A DNA stretch of 64,000 bases from Linum tenue (taxonomy: Eukaryota > Streptophyta > Magnoliopsida > Malpighiales > Linaceae): contig CAMGYJ010000005.1 in NCBI GenBank assembly GCA_946122785.1, forward strand, positions 60,772,200-60,836,199. Direction: 5' to 3'. The position numbers and the translations under genes are program-made. The notes beneath the pieces are model-generated. The model did not search any database. It was not told the origin of the DNA and saw only the letters and a list, made by a program, of their open reading frames with translations. Positions within the stretch are counted from its first letter, which is position 1. The number at the start of each line of letters is the position of its first letter. This document shows positions 23,416-34,701 of this stretch, piece by piece.

Positions 23416-24180
23416 AAAGTGCGACTTTCTTTCGTAGCTTCGCCATCCTACTCCCTCAGCGACTTGCTTGTCGGCTTTTTCCAAGGTGGTTCACAAAGGA
23501 TTGTCAGGTTGGAGCCGATGTCGTTGCTAGGCGGTTTTTCTTATTTCACATGTCGTTGATCTCCTCCTTCTCTCAGTCCTGTCCGTCTTGCAGTTTCTCT
23601 CGACCGCACTGGAGCTGCCCTACATTGAGAGTAGGTGTTTTAGGGCAGCTTCGTGCTCATGATTTTTTACGTCCTAAGCTTCAAACCCGGCCTCAATCTC
23701 CTGTTGATGGCCGACAAGAGCTTGGAGTTGTTGCCCTAGCTCGTCGTCGATGTCGCCTTCTTGAGACGAGGACTAGGTCGGCGCCTTGCTGGTGACATGG
23801 TTCCGTGGCTTCTATAAAAGAACTAAAGTACGTGATCAAAGAGAGCTAATTTACTAAATACTAAAATTTATTACTTGAATGAATAAGTAGACCAAATGTT
23901 ACATATTTATAGGACTAATCCTACAAATCCATACCCTTAAGACAAGGTAAACAAACCCTAAACTAAGAAGCAAATGATTACTTTCTAGATAGACATAATA
24001 AATAATAATAATATTAGATACAACTAATACAAATAACATAATAATGACAGAACATTCCAACCGATAATTATTACGAATGACAATAATAATAACAAAATAT
24101 CCTACTCCTGGTATGATATGAATCAAACACCCCACCATGTACGTATTACGAGTATACCAGTCATTATTATATATATATGA
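23416..24180 (-). pseudogene. Ty3-gypsy leader and start of gag
   Basis: Minus strand from about 23830: GGTTCCGTGGCTTC leads into an ATG with MSPARRRPSPRLKKATSTT, then a stop, then MAKLRKKVAL close to the solo LTR border. 23840-24140 is AT-rich and LTR- or leader-like. It is the 5' part of the gypsy element whose gag continues at 21412-21931 and 16760-18811. The 5' LTR limits are not clear. Confidence 0.4.
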
Positions 24181-25099
24181 TGCCTTCTACGGTATCCCGG
24201 GTGAAATTCGGGGTACCGCACACCTTGAGTATAAAAACGCTATCTAGACCTCGAATTAGCAGGATTAATATATATATATGGTTAGTCTACCATATCTATA
24301 ATTATGGCCGCTAGCTAGCTGAAAAAATTGGTAGAAAAGAACAGTGGAAGGAAGGCATGATCGATCGAGAAAGCCTAAGCAAGCGCAGGTTAACCTCGTC
24401 ATCATTTGATGCAAAAATGAGTTCATGGTCCCCAATCCCAACCAAGTATGCATATAATGTTCCAAACCCAACCAACTTTGACCGGTCCCAATTATCAAGC
24501 CAAACCATTTTGTTTTTGCTCCCACACACAGGTAATTAATTATTAGTTAGTGGACTCATGATAATACTCATCATGGTATATATAAATCTTTGAATGTAGT
24601 GTGAGTGAGGTATTTTCATGTCTTTAATTAGTGTGGTGTGCATGAAGTTCATAATTCCTTCTTCTAAATGAAGTATTCGAATGACGTACGAGCAGTGCTT
24701 TTCCACCCATTAATTTGTATTTAGTAATTGTTTGGCGAATATATTAAAATTGTTCTTTTCCATCCTTATATTTTAGCATGCTGTAATTCAATTGTGAGAA
24801 CTATAAAATGTCCTTACACCACCTATCTCTGCAGAGAGGATATCCAAGTTGTTTATATTCATTTAGGGGTGATAAACGGTTAGTCAGTTACCAGTGAAAA
24901 TCAATAATTGAATCGATAATAGCAGTCAGTGATTAGTCGATAAATGATAATGTGTTAATCGTTCGGTCTCCGTTAGATGTATTTGGCTTAATGATTAACC
25001 TCTAACCGACTGATCGTTTAATGATTAACCGACAACTACCTACTAGTATATCCACATAATTTTTGGACTTTGGCTAAGAGGAAGTCTCAAGATTCAAAC
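24181..25099. other. Intergenic; possible MITE at about 24866-25060
   Basis: No gene seen. From 24866 the sequence TTTAGGGGTGATAAACGGTTAG, followed by several TGATTAACCG and CGGTTAGT motifs in both directions, resembles non-autonomous hAT-like elements that begin TAGGGGTG. A second end could not be fixed. Confidence 0.35.
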
Positions 25100-26327
25100 C
25101 AACAAAAGTTGCGATTCCAAACATCTAATTCACACCTATTACAAACAACCCTCTGCTCTCTCAAATATGTTCAAGAGTCACACCCGAAAGTCATCTCTCT
25201 CTGAGTCCTCATTGCAATCGACAGACGAATCTCACACCCTAGTAGACTTTGTTTATTCGATGTTTCTGAATCATGATGAAGACATTTGCTTATTTTTAAT
25301 TTATGTGTTGGAATTTGGCTTATCAATTCAAGATATAGATGTTGTATGATAGTTACTTTCAGGTTGTTCCCAATCTGCCCACACAATCCACATTGTTCCT
25401 GTGGCGCTCTCACCGTTCTCCGAACTCGATCAAGTCATTCATTTCTAGAAAGGCCTTAATGATAGCTTCTCTTAGACCCAGAGCCAGATTCTTCTCATGG
25501 AGCCTCTTCCTCAAATCACACGCATCTTCTCCTTGGTGATTCAACACGAGCGGCAAATCAATCCAGCTATGGTGGATCTTCATCTAATCCTCTAGCTCTG
25601 GCTGGCATTTCTCTTACCTAGTTCAAGATCACGGAAGAGGAGCTGGTGCTTGGCAGTGCCAAGTCGTCTCACAATGCGGCATTTTCGGTCATACAGGGGA
25701 CCGTTGCTTCAAGAAGTATGGTTAGAGGTCGTGCTGCAAATGTAAACACAAGTCTCTAGTAAGACTTGGACTGTAGACAGTGGAGCGACTGATCATGTGG
25801 CATGTTCCTTAGATATGTTCATAGAATTTAGACCAACAATAATGTTGTACCCTGCCTGATGGTTCTCGTATTGCTGTGACTCATAATGGTATTGTGATGC
25901 TTGTTGTCGCTAGTAGATTAGCTAAGCATAACAACTATGAATTGATTTTACCTCATTCACATTGTTTGATCCAGGATATCGTGTCCCGATAGAGGATTGG
26001 AATAGCTAGTAGATTGTCGAGTTGTACTACCTCTAAGTCAAGCCTGGATGAGATCTACCCACTTTATCTTTTCTTCTTATTTTGTCTTCTGTTTTTTACG
26101 AAACTATCATACATTTTGATCGTTGGCACTATCGTCTTGGCCATAGTTCTATCACAAGTCTTAGTGATAGTAGTAATTAGTGTCAAAACTTGCATTGCTA
26201 TGTATTTCCTATAGCTAGGCAACGTTGTTTTCCCTTCCAGCATAGTATTTCTCATGCTTGCTGGCTTATTTGACTTGATTCACATTGATATATAGGGTCC
26301 TTATGGTGTTCCTATCATGGATGGACA
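25100..26327 (+). pseudogene. Ty1-copia gag-protease-integrase remnant
   Basis: Plus strand, many breaks. About 25650-25740 encodes a zinc-knuckle relic (CQCGIFGHTGDRCFKKYG). 25765-25800 encodes TWTVDSGATDHVACSLDMF, with the protease active site D-S-G-A intact, followed by LPDGSRIAVTHNGIVML. About 25945-25990 gives LPHSHCLIQDIVSR, and 26215-26325 gives ARQRCFPFQHSISHAC and PYGVPIMDGH from the integrase start. The stretch between protease and integrase is shortened. It ends abruptly at the hAT-like terminus at 26328. Confidence 0.8.
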
Positions 26328-26580
26328 CAGGGGCGGAGCTAGGTAAGAACTGGAGGGGGCCCTGACCCTACGAGAATTTTGAAGTTACGTATAAATATTG
26401 GTAGTATTTTGAAATTTCTTATAAACTAAAAAAAACAGATAAATTTTTTAGTGTTTATAACTATATTATTAAAATCACTGTCGTGCATAGGAAGGGATTG
26501 TTTAATTGGCCAGGGTGACGAGTTCAAAACTTGGAACATCCTTTTTAGTTTCTTAATTGTCCTTAGCTTCATACTTAGTC
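26328..26580 (+). mobile_element. hAT (Tip100-like) left end
   Basis: Begins CAGGGGCGGAGCTAGG, followed by GGAGGGGGCCC. CAGGGGCGGAG is the terminal inverted repeat type of plant Tip100-like hAT elements. The inverse terminus is at 34687-34701. The element interrupts the copia integrase. The 8 bases outside (GATGGACA) do not match those outside the right terminus (CATATATA). Confidence 0.5.
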
Positions 26581-26880
26581 AAATTCATGTTTTTCATGTC
26601 TTAGTACCAAGCCCTGCCTTGTCGGCTTGGTACCCTCTTGATACTTAGCCAATCTTGCCCTATTTGGTATCCTCAGCATACCAAGCCTCTTTCGTCGTGG
26701 TACCCTATCGTTTGGCCTCCTATTGCCATGGGATTCCATACTTAGCCGAATTTCATACTTGGGTACCAGGGTTGTCCTGGCTTGGTAACCTCTTGCTATG
26801 GGTGGTATGGCATCGTGTCGTATGACCACTTGGCCATGAGATTGCATACTTAGCAAAATTTCATACTTGGGTACCAACCA
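26581..26880. repeat. Diverged minisatellite, left part
   Basis: Irregular units of about 70-85 bp sharing CATACTTAGCC, AATTTCATACTTGGGTACC and GGTACCCT. The array continues at 33388-33665 after element B. Confidence 0.6.
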
Positions 26881-28369
26881 TGACTTGTTTTAACTACAAC
26901 ATCCCTATCGAAGGCCAAGTATGACCGTCGATCGAGTGTAGCATAGGGCAAACAAGCAATAAGAATTTATCGTACCATGAGGATCTAGACTTACCCTACT
27001 TCAGGTTTAGGGTTCGTTATCTAGCCAACCTAGGATAGTGATTAATACAACTAAACTAACTAACCTAGACTAACCACTAATCCTAGCTATTTACAAGGTA
27101 GGGAGCTCCCTTGGGTTGAATCCTCCTAGCTCCGTCATATGATCGATGTTGAGTACCATCCTAACTGGATCGACCCACTATCCTATCGTTAGGAGATGAA
27201 CTCCCTCGGGACGGACCCGGAACGGTGAAGTGATGAATGGGTAGGAGCTCTATTCAACCTAGGACACCCCTATATCGTAGAAGATCGACCAATCGAATCC
27301 CTCGGGGATTATCCAGACGATATGGGGCGAGGAGTTGTTTCCCTCCTGGTCAAAATCTCAATTGGCTCAATTACTCTACCGTTAGGAGATGGACTCCCTC
27401 GGGAATGACCCGAAACGGCGAATCAATGAATGTGGTAGGCTCTATTCAACCTAGGATAACCCTATATTGTAGGAGATTGATGGAATCGACTCCCTCGGGG
27501 ATTACTCGGACGATATAGGGTGAGGAGTGACCCGAAGACACCAATAAAATAATGGGCTCTTAGGGGCTTTTCTCCCTCTAAGGTCTAAATCTCAATCCAT
27601 GAAAATGGAAACCCAACTCATTTCATTCATGAAAAAATCCATCAATTAAGTAAAATCATCAATCAAACATGGAATGTGTCACATACGTCAATATTAAACC
27701 CAAATCTAGACCTAGGGTTCTTAAACCAATAGAAGAGGGTGAGTTTCTAGAGAGAGAAGAGAGAAATTACAAATCGGAGCCCAAGATCTTCTTCTTCTTA
27801 TTCTAGGCTTGAGTCCTTGATCACTCAAGCACTCTCTCTCTCTCTCACACTAGAACTCCCCTTGGTGTTTTGGGTTGAAACCCTAGAGAAAGAATTGAAT
27901 CCCTCTCCAAAAACCAGCTCTCCCATTTCCTTAAGCTCAAAGCCCTTTTTATACCCAGATCGGGCTTAGTTCACGGTCTTACGCTTCAGTTCACGGCCAC
28001 GGTGATCACTTCACGGTCTTAGACAGTGAACTGACGACTTCACGGTCTGGGCTTTCAGTTCACGATCTTAGAGACCGTGAACCGACTTGATGCTAGTAAC
28101 TTCCAAAACCATTCTGGAAATTGGTCACTTCACTGTCTTAGAGACTGTGAACTGAAGCTCCAGCCCGTGAAAGGGCACAGCCTCCACTTTTTGGCTCGTT
28201 TTGACCTCCGAATGACCCGAAACTCGTCTCCGACCTTCCCACACATGCTAGGACCTGAAATGTAACAAAACAAGCACAACCTAGCATAAAATAGGACGAG
28301 GTACAGTGATCTACAAAGCACAAAGGATAAGAAATAAGGGGTAAAATGTATACATTTGGACCTGAATTA
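26881..28369 (-). repeat. LTR of element B (element's 3' LTR), with internal tandem repeat
   Basis: 1489 bp. A 193 bp unit is repeated in tandem from about 27187 and 27380, sharing CGTTAGGAGATG, ACTCCCTCGGG and ATTCAACCTAGGA; the right LTR has the same pair near 32141 and 32336. A TTCACGGTCTTAGAGACCGTGAAC-type inverted-repeat cluster lies at about 27960-28180. A TATA-like motif lies near it (AAAGCCCTTTTTATACCC on the plus strand). Confidence 0.88.
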
Positions 28370-28408
28370 CTCCCCCACACTTGAACTTTTGCTTGTCCCC
28401 AAGCAAAC
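28370..28408 (-). other. Polypurine tract of B and adjacent hairpin
   Basis: The element strand reads AAGTGTGGGGGAGT next to the LTR. Just upstream, TTTTGCTT and AAGCAAAC (28387-28394 and 28401-28408) form the hairpin seen in A, C and D, here with one mispair and loop GGGGAC. Confidence 0.8.
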
Positions 28409-29997
28409 CAATTACAAACAAGGTAAGCTTGGCACAAAACGAATGAATCACAATGCTTATTTGACACCGACCTATGGACAAAACAAAGTAATCATGGCAA
28501 CTACCACAAATGACTTCAACTCTATTAAGACTGTGCAAATGAAGAGTTCTCACATTATTCATCAAACAACACACAACATGCCTCGACGACTCACCAATCA
28601 CAGTTACTCATGCATGAAGATCACATCAAAGGAACGAACGATCGAGCAACCTAGTTCCTCACTAGGGTATAAGAAATGAACAAAACATGATGAATGAATC
28701 ACTCACTTTGACCATTGGGGTCAGGACCATTTGATGCAAAAGATGTGCATATTCACGCTAAATCCTAACGTCCCTTTACCATGACGGTAACCTCTAAATG
28801 GTATAGCTCACAAAATGGGTGTCGTTGCTAGCTTGTCCGAAGGTCTTAGACACAGGTTCAAATGACTGGCTAGGGTCTTGGACATGGGGAAAAGGCTTTT
28901 TGGGTGGTGGCAAACATGACATGAGGTTCCACACATTCAACCTAAAACAAACAAAAACAAGGTTCTATGGTTTCGACAAGAACATTCTTCTACAAGCAAT
29001 GGCCACTAGCTTCGGCCAAAAACCACACTTCCCTCCATTCCAAACACAACCAATCATGAAACCATGTCATACGTGCTTTATTTGCCACAATTGCTTTCGA
29101 TCCTTTCAAGAACAAGAGTGAAGGAGGTAAACAATCATGTATGCGTTCTTAAGCTTGCTAAGAACTACATTTTTAGAGCACATCCAACATTTATTATATT
29201 TTTGGTGGCCACTCTCTTTTTTCATTGCCCTCTTATTGATTTATTTTTTTCTTTTTTCTTTCTTTTTCTTTTCTTTACTCTTTTCTTTGAGGTCTATAGA
29301 GACTAAAAATATGCCACATTTTTTAACTTAAGGAACAATGCTCACTTTTATGAACTACCTCCACACTCACTTCACTTCTTAGCAAAACCATACACAAATC
29401 ACTCATGTGGAACCTCGTTTAAGCTCAAATGATATGAATGGAGTTCCAAACACAAGGGTGACTCGATACAGTGTAGACACGAAGAAAGTAGGGTCGCTCT
29501 ATCTAAATCAATAAAGCTCAAGTAGCAAGAGCCACTTAATACGAGAATGACCCTTAGACACACGGCTCAAAATGGTCGACTAAGGGATAATACAATCGGG
29601 ACAGTCAACATTTTGGGTCGTGGACTAATCCTATGCCTCCATCTTCCTCGCTAGCAACAATGTGAATGTTACGCATCATGTGAAGGGGGATCTATCGCAC
29701 AAGAATGAAATGAATGACACATGGCTCACATGGCCACCTAGGTGCTTAATCACTCGTTCTAAATCCCTAAACTCGATGCATAGGAAACTGTCAAAAGCGA
29801 GTAATTGATTCAAAACATCTATCGGTTCACAAACATATGAGAACTGAACCTATGCACAAACCTCATACAAGTCTCATTCATCATCATAGGAGCACACAAT
29901 CACAAACAAATCATCGATAGACAGTTCTAATAATCACGAGATTCAAAACCAATCACCACAAGCACCACTATGATGATGCAAATGTAGAAGTTGCAAT
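28409..29997 (-). other. Conserved noncoding 3' region of element B
   Basis: No coding potential. It aligns by eye with 47000-48600 in C and 58310-59888 in D, sharing for example the block around GTGGACTAATCCTATGCC at about 29622. It includes a purine run (element strand) at about 29207-29295. Confidence 0.6.
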
Positions 29998-30165
29998 GCT
30001 TGGAGCCCCCGAATTTTAAAAATTTGGGCATTCAATGAGGCTCTAAGCATTCATAATCACACCAATCATTCACACACATGCATAATAGACTCCCCCCCCC
30101 CCAAACTTAAGCTTGACATTTCCCTCAATGGCGTAAAGTAAGGAGGTAGAACGATGTTACCGGGC
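29998..30165 (-). other. Conserved module with internal polypurine tract and hairpin (B)
   Basis: Element strand: GGTAACATCGTTCTACC, CCATTGAGGGAAATGTC, CTTAAGTTT and then 12 G (30090-30111), then arms GCTTGGAGCC and GGCTCTAAGC (29998-30007 and 30039-30048, one mispair). Confidence 0.7.
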
Positions 30166-31665
30166 ACGAGCGAATGTTGGATGTTGGGATCAGAGGTTGA
30201 GGAAGAACCGGGAGAGATAGGCCATGTCCAAAAAACCAACAAAAGATCTCCAAAGGTCGTCTTATTGGAGCGGAAAGCAAACAAACCGATGGTAGATGGG
30301 TTTCCTCCCATTAAGCGCTTCTTTAACGTCGTTAGCCAAATCCTCAAGTTTCGATCCACCATAGAACCTCCTTGAATTTGAGGTTCTCGTTGGTGAGGTG
30401 GTGTCTCAAGTCCCGAGCATTGGACGAGTCCGTGATTGAGGAATCGAGGACTTGATGAGCATTGAGGCTCCACCCACAAGACCTCTTCTTCTCTCTTCTC
30501 TTTGCCCCTCACCATGTAATGCATCATTGATTGACTTCCATCGCATCCACCAAGAGGGATCGCCGATGGTTTGGCATTAGTTTGGCAAAGAGCCTCAAAT
30601 GGGTCCTTCTCAAGTAGCCCGTCGAGGTCGGGTGGAAAGCTTTCATAGCCCATGTAATTTGTGGATGCTTCATCAACCTCGACCTCATCCTCATCTTGGA
30701 CGCCACTTGCTCCTTAAACTTTATCTTCAACCTCCCTTCCTTCTTCAAAATTGGATTCCTCCCAATGGGAACACTCAAGATCTTCCTCCTCTTCAACCAC
30801 TTCTTCCTCCTTCCCATTCATGTCTTCAAGTGCAGTTTTGAGGGCAAGATGCCATACAAGATCATAGAAAGGATTCTCTTTCTCATCCGCACTTGTGACT
30901 TGGTGAAGGGGAAAGTGATGAGAGCCGTCAATGCAGCCTTCTTGTTCATCCTCACCACGGGAGCTCTCCGGGGTGAGTTCATCTTGCTCCACACGGTTAT
31001 CATTGATTTCTCCTTCAAAATCCTCTTTCTCCTCCAATGATGAGAGGCGATAGCTTGTAGAAGCTCGTGTCGCCTTCTCTTCAAGTGTCAAATCGGGTGG
31101 AGGGAGGAGCTGGAAATCCATGTCGAAGTCCATTCCACCAAAGTTCTCATGGCTTGCCTCTTTGGCCTCCTCTTCCTTCCAATGGTAGGAGGCGATTGTG
31201 AGCAAGTTGTGCACATGTTTACTCAACAAGCCCTCCTAGCCTCTCCGTGTGTCGAAGTAGTTCCTCCTATTGACATAGGAAGGGATGAGTCGATAGGGTT
31301 GGCGATTGGAAGATCCGAATTGGAGCATCCTTCGTCGGTACCCCGGGAAAATTGCTCTACCATGAGCTTCAAGTTTCTCTTTGGCTCCTGTTATGGAGTG
31401 GCACATGGTCTTGAAGAATGCCCCATGAAAGTTTCCATGGCCAACTCCAACTCGGATTTCTCCTGGGGTTGTGGAAGGAGATATTCTTGGTACGGGGAGG
31501 CTTCTTGATACCCCATTGGTATGTTTGTTCTTCTTGAAAGGGAGGTTGATCATAGAACCCGGTTCCTTGGCTTCCACCTTCTTGACTACTCCATGAAGCT
31601 CCGGGGTACCCCCATTCGGGTGGTTGTGGATACCCCCACATGTTGTAGAAGCCATTGGGATCCAT
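30066..31665 (-). pseudogene. Unusual gag-like acidic protein of element B, frameshifted
   Basis: Minus strand. It starts at 31665 with MDPNGFYNMWGYPQPPEW and continues Gln/Gly/Tyr-rich. A second frame contains SELELAMETFMGHSS and NLKLMVEQFSRGT, which recall the region after the capsid in Athila gags. 31229-30714 is strongly acidic (Glu/Asp-rich, NGKEEEVVEEEEDLE). 30653-30480 reads LLEKDPFEALCQTNAKPS and MMHYMVRGKEKREEE. The end, in another frame, reads KLEDLANDVKEALNGRKP. Element C encodes a homologous chain (42532-43730), so it is a real protein family of these elements. No capsid core, zinc knuckle or protease is visible. Function unknown. Confidence 0.55.
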
Positions 31666-31815
31666 GATTCAACCTACAAAGACAAAAACACAAAACAAAA
31701 TCAAACAAATACAAACCACCTGAAAGAGAAGATTGGGTCAACAAACACTAAACAAAACACAAAACAAAACGGCTAAAGTAACGACCTAAGCCTTTTTCAA
31801 ATAACCTAGAATGGT

Positions 31816-31833
31816 TCCCCGGCAACAGCACCA
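31816..31833 (-). other. Primer-binding site of element B
   Basis: TCCCCGGCAACAGCACCA differs from the tRNA-Asp 3' end used by A at two positions (G to A). It lies 6 bases inside the right LTR. Confidence 0.78.
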
Positions 31834-31839
31834 AAAACT

Positions 31840-32810
31840 TGACTCGTTCCAACTAACATCCAGATCGACAGCCAAGTATAACCGCTGACCAAGTGTAGCA
31901 TAGGGAAAGAAAGCAATAAGAATTTATCGTACCACGAGGATCTAGTCTTACCCTACTTCAGGTTTAGGGTTCGTTATCTAGCCAACCTAGGATAGTGATT
32001 AATACAACTAAACTAACTAACACAGACTAACCACTAATCCTAGCTATTTACAAGGTAGGGAGCTCCCTTGGGTTGAATCCTCCTAGCTCCGTCATATGAT
32101 TGATGTTGAGTACCATCCTAGCTCGATAAACCCACTATCCTACCGTTAAGAGATGAACTCCCTCGGGACGGACCCGGAACGGTGAAGTAATAGATGGGTA
32201 TGAGCTCTATTCAACCTAGGGCATCCCTATATCGTAGGAGATCGATCCAACCGACTCCATCGGGGAGTACTCAGACGATATGGGGTGAGGAGTTGTTTCC
32301 CTCCTAGGTCAAAAGCTCGATTGACTAATTACTCTGTTAGTTTATGAACTCCCTCTGGAATGACCCGGAACGGCGAATCGATGAATGTGGTAGGCTCTAT
32401 TCAACCTAGGACAACTCTATATCGTAGGAGATTGATGGAATCGACTCCCTCGGGGATTACCCGGATGATATGGGGTGGGGAGTGACCTGAAGATGCCAAT
32501 AATGGGCTCTAAGGCGATTTTCTCCCTCCTAGGTCAAAATCTCAAACCATGAAAATGGAAACCCAACTCATTCATTCATGAAAACATCCATCAATTAAGT
32601 AAAATCATCAATCAAACATGGAATGTGTCACATACACAACATTAAACCAAAATATAGACCTAGGGTTCTTAAACCAAGAGAAGATGGTGAGTTTCTATAG
32701 AGAGAAGAGAGAAATTACAAATTGGAGCCCAAGATCTTCTTCTTCTTCTAGCTTGAATCCTTGTCTTTGAGATCAACCAACCCTCCAATTAACCTCCAAG
32801 ATAACTCAAG

Positions 32811-32848
<38 letters not shown>

Positions 32849-33387
32849 AACTCCCCTTTGGTGTTTTGGGTTGAAACCCTAGAGAGAGAATCGAATCCCT
32901 CTCCAAAAACCAGCCCTTCCCATTTCCTTTAGCTCAAAGCCCTTTTTATACTCAGATCGGGCTCAATTCACGGTCTTACGCTTTAGTTCACGGCAGCGTT
33001 GATCAGTTCACGGTCTTAGGCAGTGAACTGACGACTTCACTGTTTGGGCTTTCAGTTCACGGTCTTAGAGACCGTGAACTGACTTGATGCTAGTAACTTC
33101 CAAAACCATTCTAGAAATTGGTCACTTCACGGTCTGGGCTTTCAGCTCACGGTCTTAGAGACTCTGAACTGAAGCTTCTGCTCGTGATCAGGGCTCAACC
33201 TCCACTTTTTGGCTCGTTTTGACCTCCGAATGACTTGAAACTCGTCCTGGACATTCCAACACGTGCTAGGACCTGAAATGTAACCAAACAAGCACAACCT
33301 AGCGTAAAATAGGTCGAGGTACGATGATCTACTAAGCATAATGGATAACAAACGAGGAGTAAAATGTGTACATTTGTACCCGAATCA
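31840..33387 (-). repeat. LTR of element B (element's 5' LTR)
   Basis: 1548 bp, plus-strand TGACTCGTTCC to CCGAATCA. Its first 70 bases are more diverged from the left copy than the rest. It contains a CT microsatellite at about 32811-32845 and the inverted-repeat cluster at about 32950-33190. Confidence 0.88.
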
Positions 33388-33665
33388 AACCATGTACCCG
33401 CTTGGCTCAAGGCTTAGCCAAATTTCATGTTTGGATACCAGACCTGCCTTGTCGGCTTTTGTCGTGCCGCCTTGTTTACATACTTAGTTTTTGGATTGCC
33501 CCCTTTTTGGTATCCGGTCGTTTGGCACCCCGTTGTGCCGTCTTGTTTCCATACTTAGTTTTTGGATGTCCCCTTTTTGGTATCCAGCTTGGTACCCGGT
33601 CGTTTGGCACCCCGTTGTGTCGTTTAGTTTTCAGACTTAGTTTTTGATAGCCAAATTTCATACCA
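33388..33665. repeat. Diverged minisatellite, right part
   Basis: Clear units of about 73-82 bp starting ATACTTAGTTTTTGGAT at about 33479 and 33551, each with CCTTTTTGGTATCC and CGTTTGGCACCCCGTTGTG. It is the continuation of 26581-26880 across the element B insertion. Confidence 0.7.
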
Positions 33666-34686
33666 AGGGGTGGAGGCATCGTCCGACTATGGGGACCAAA
33701 GAGAGGTGTTAGCCATCATATAGGGGAGAAAGGGTTTGGCCACTCAGGACCCAAAAACCAAACCCAACAATCCCAACTAGCTCTTTTAATTATTAATGTT
33801 GAGATGGACTTATAAATCCATTAAATTTATTGTAGATAATCGATGTGGTACTAGCTGATTTTTTGTGGGTAAACAGAAGCAATCTAACATTTTTAGTCCT
33901 AGGTTAAATAGTCCCCATTTGACGTACTAACCTGAATTTTATAAATGAGTTATGGGCGAGTTAGTATCAACACTAGAATAGAGAGTGGAGGTGGATTATG
34001 TATACTCTAATCCAAAAAATTAACATAAGGGGTGGTATGGAACTGTTGATTCTGGAAATGGTGTATTGCAAGAATGTGGTCACTAAGATTATATGTATAC
34101 CGAGAGTGTGTGGGTTTTAAGAATATTTTGTTTGGAAAACATATAAGAATGCATTATGCATGCATTATACATAAAAAGAACTATGGATATTAAATCTAAA
34201 AAAAAGGTGAGATTAAGTATACATAATTTTCAATGTATTATGAATACATAATGAATTCTCTAGACATACATTCTATGATTAAAACAAGTAAAAAAATTTA
34301 AATTTTGCAGAATACATTATAAATATTTGTTCTTTATAAACAATTGTTCTTTTTATTACTAGCTTAAGGTTTTCATTTCAGTGAACAAACAAATTTAATT
34401 ATTAGCTTTCATATGAAGGTTTGTTAGTTCCTTAATTTCAAACTAGATCAATTAAATGCTTCCATTTGAATGATACTTTCGAATCTATGAAAAATAGTTT
34501 TTGCTAAATACAAATACTGATAGACATTCGTTTTTTGTACGCAAATTTTGTGATTTATATTGAATTTAATGATTTTTTTTTGTTCGATTATAATAAAATA
34601 ACATAGTTTTCGAATATTTTTATTGCTATATTTTTTTGCCTTTTGCAATAACGGATTAAAAATTTTTGGCCCCCGATCATCAAATT
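33666..34686. other. AT-rich sequence, possibly hAT interior
   Basis: No gene or domain seen. If the hAT ends at 26328 and 34701 belong together, this is that element's interior. Confidence 0.35.
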
Positions 34687-34701
34687 CGGGCTCCGCCCCT
34701 G
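34687..34701 (-). mobile_element. hAT (Tip100-like) right end
   Basis: CGGGCTCCGCCCCTG is the inverse of CAGGGGCGGAGC at 26328. GGCCCCCG precedes it, as the inverse of the GGGGGCC block inside the left end. Confidence 0.5.

Larger units (their letters stand above)
26881..33387 (-). mobile_element. LTR element B: non-autonomous Athila/Tat-like element
   Basis: Complete element with a perfect 5 bp target duplication AACCA (26876-26880 and 33388-33392). It reads on the minus strand. The right LTR is followed inward by a tRNA-Asp-type primer site (31816-31833), a single unusual coding region (30066-31665), the conserved module (29998-30165), about 1.6 kb of noncoding DNA shared with C and D, and a polypurine tract at 28370-28385. 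No canonical capsid domain, protease, RT or integrase is recognisable. Confidence 0.9.

Noticed and set aside
26328..34701. One intact hAT element
   Set aside because: The termini are opposed and of the same type, but the 8 bp flanks differ and no transposase is visible, so unity is unproven.
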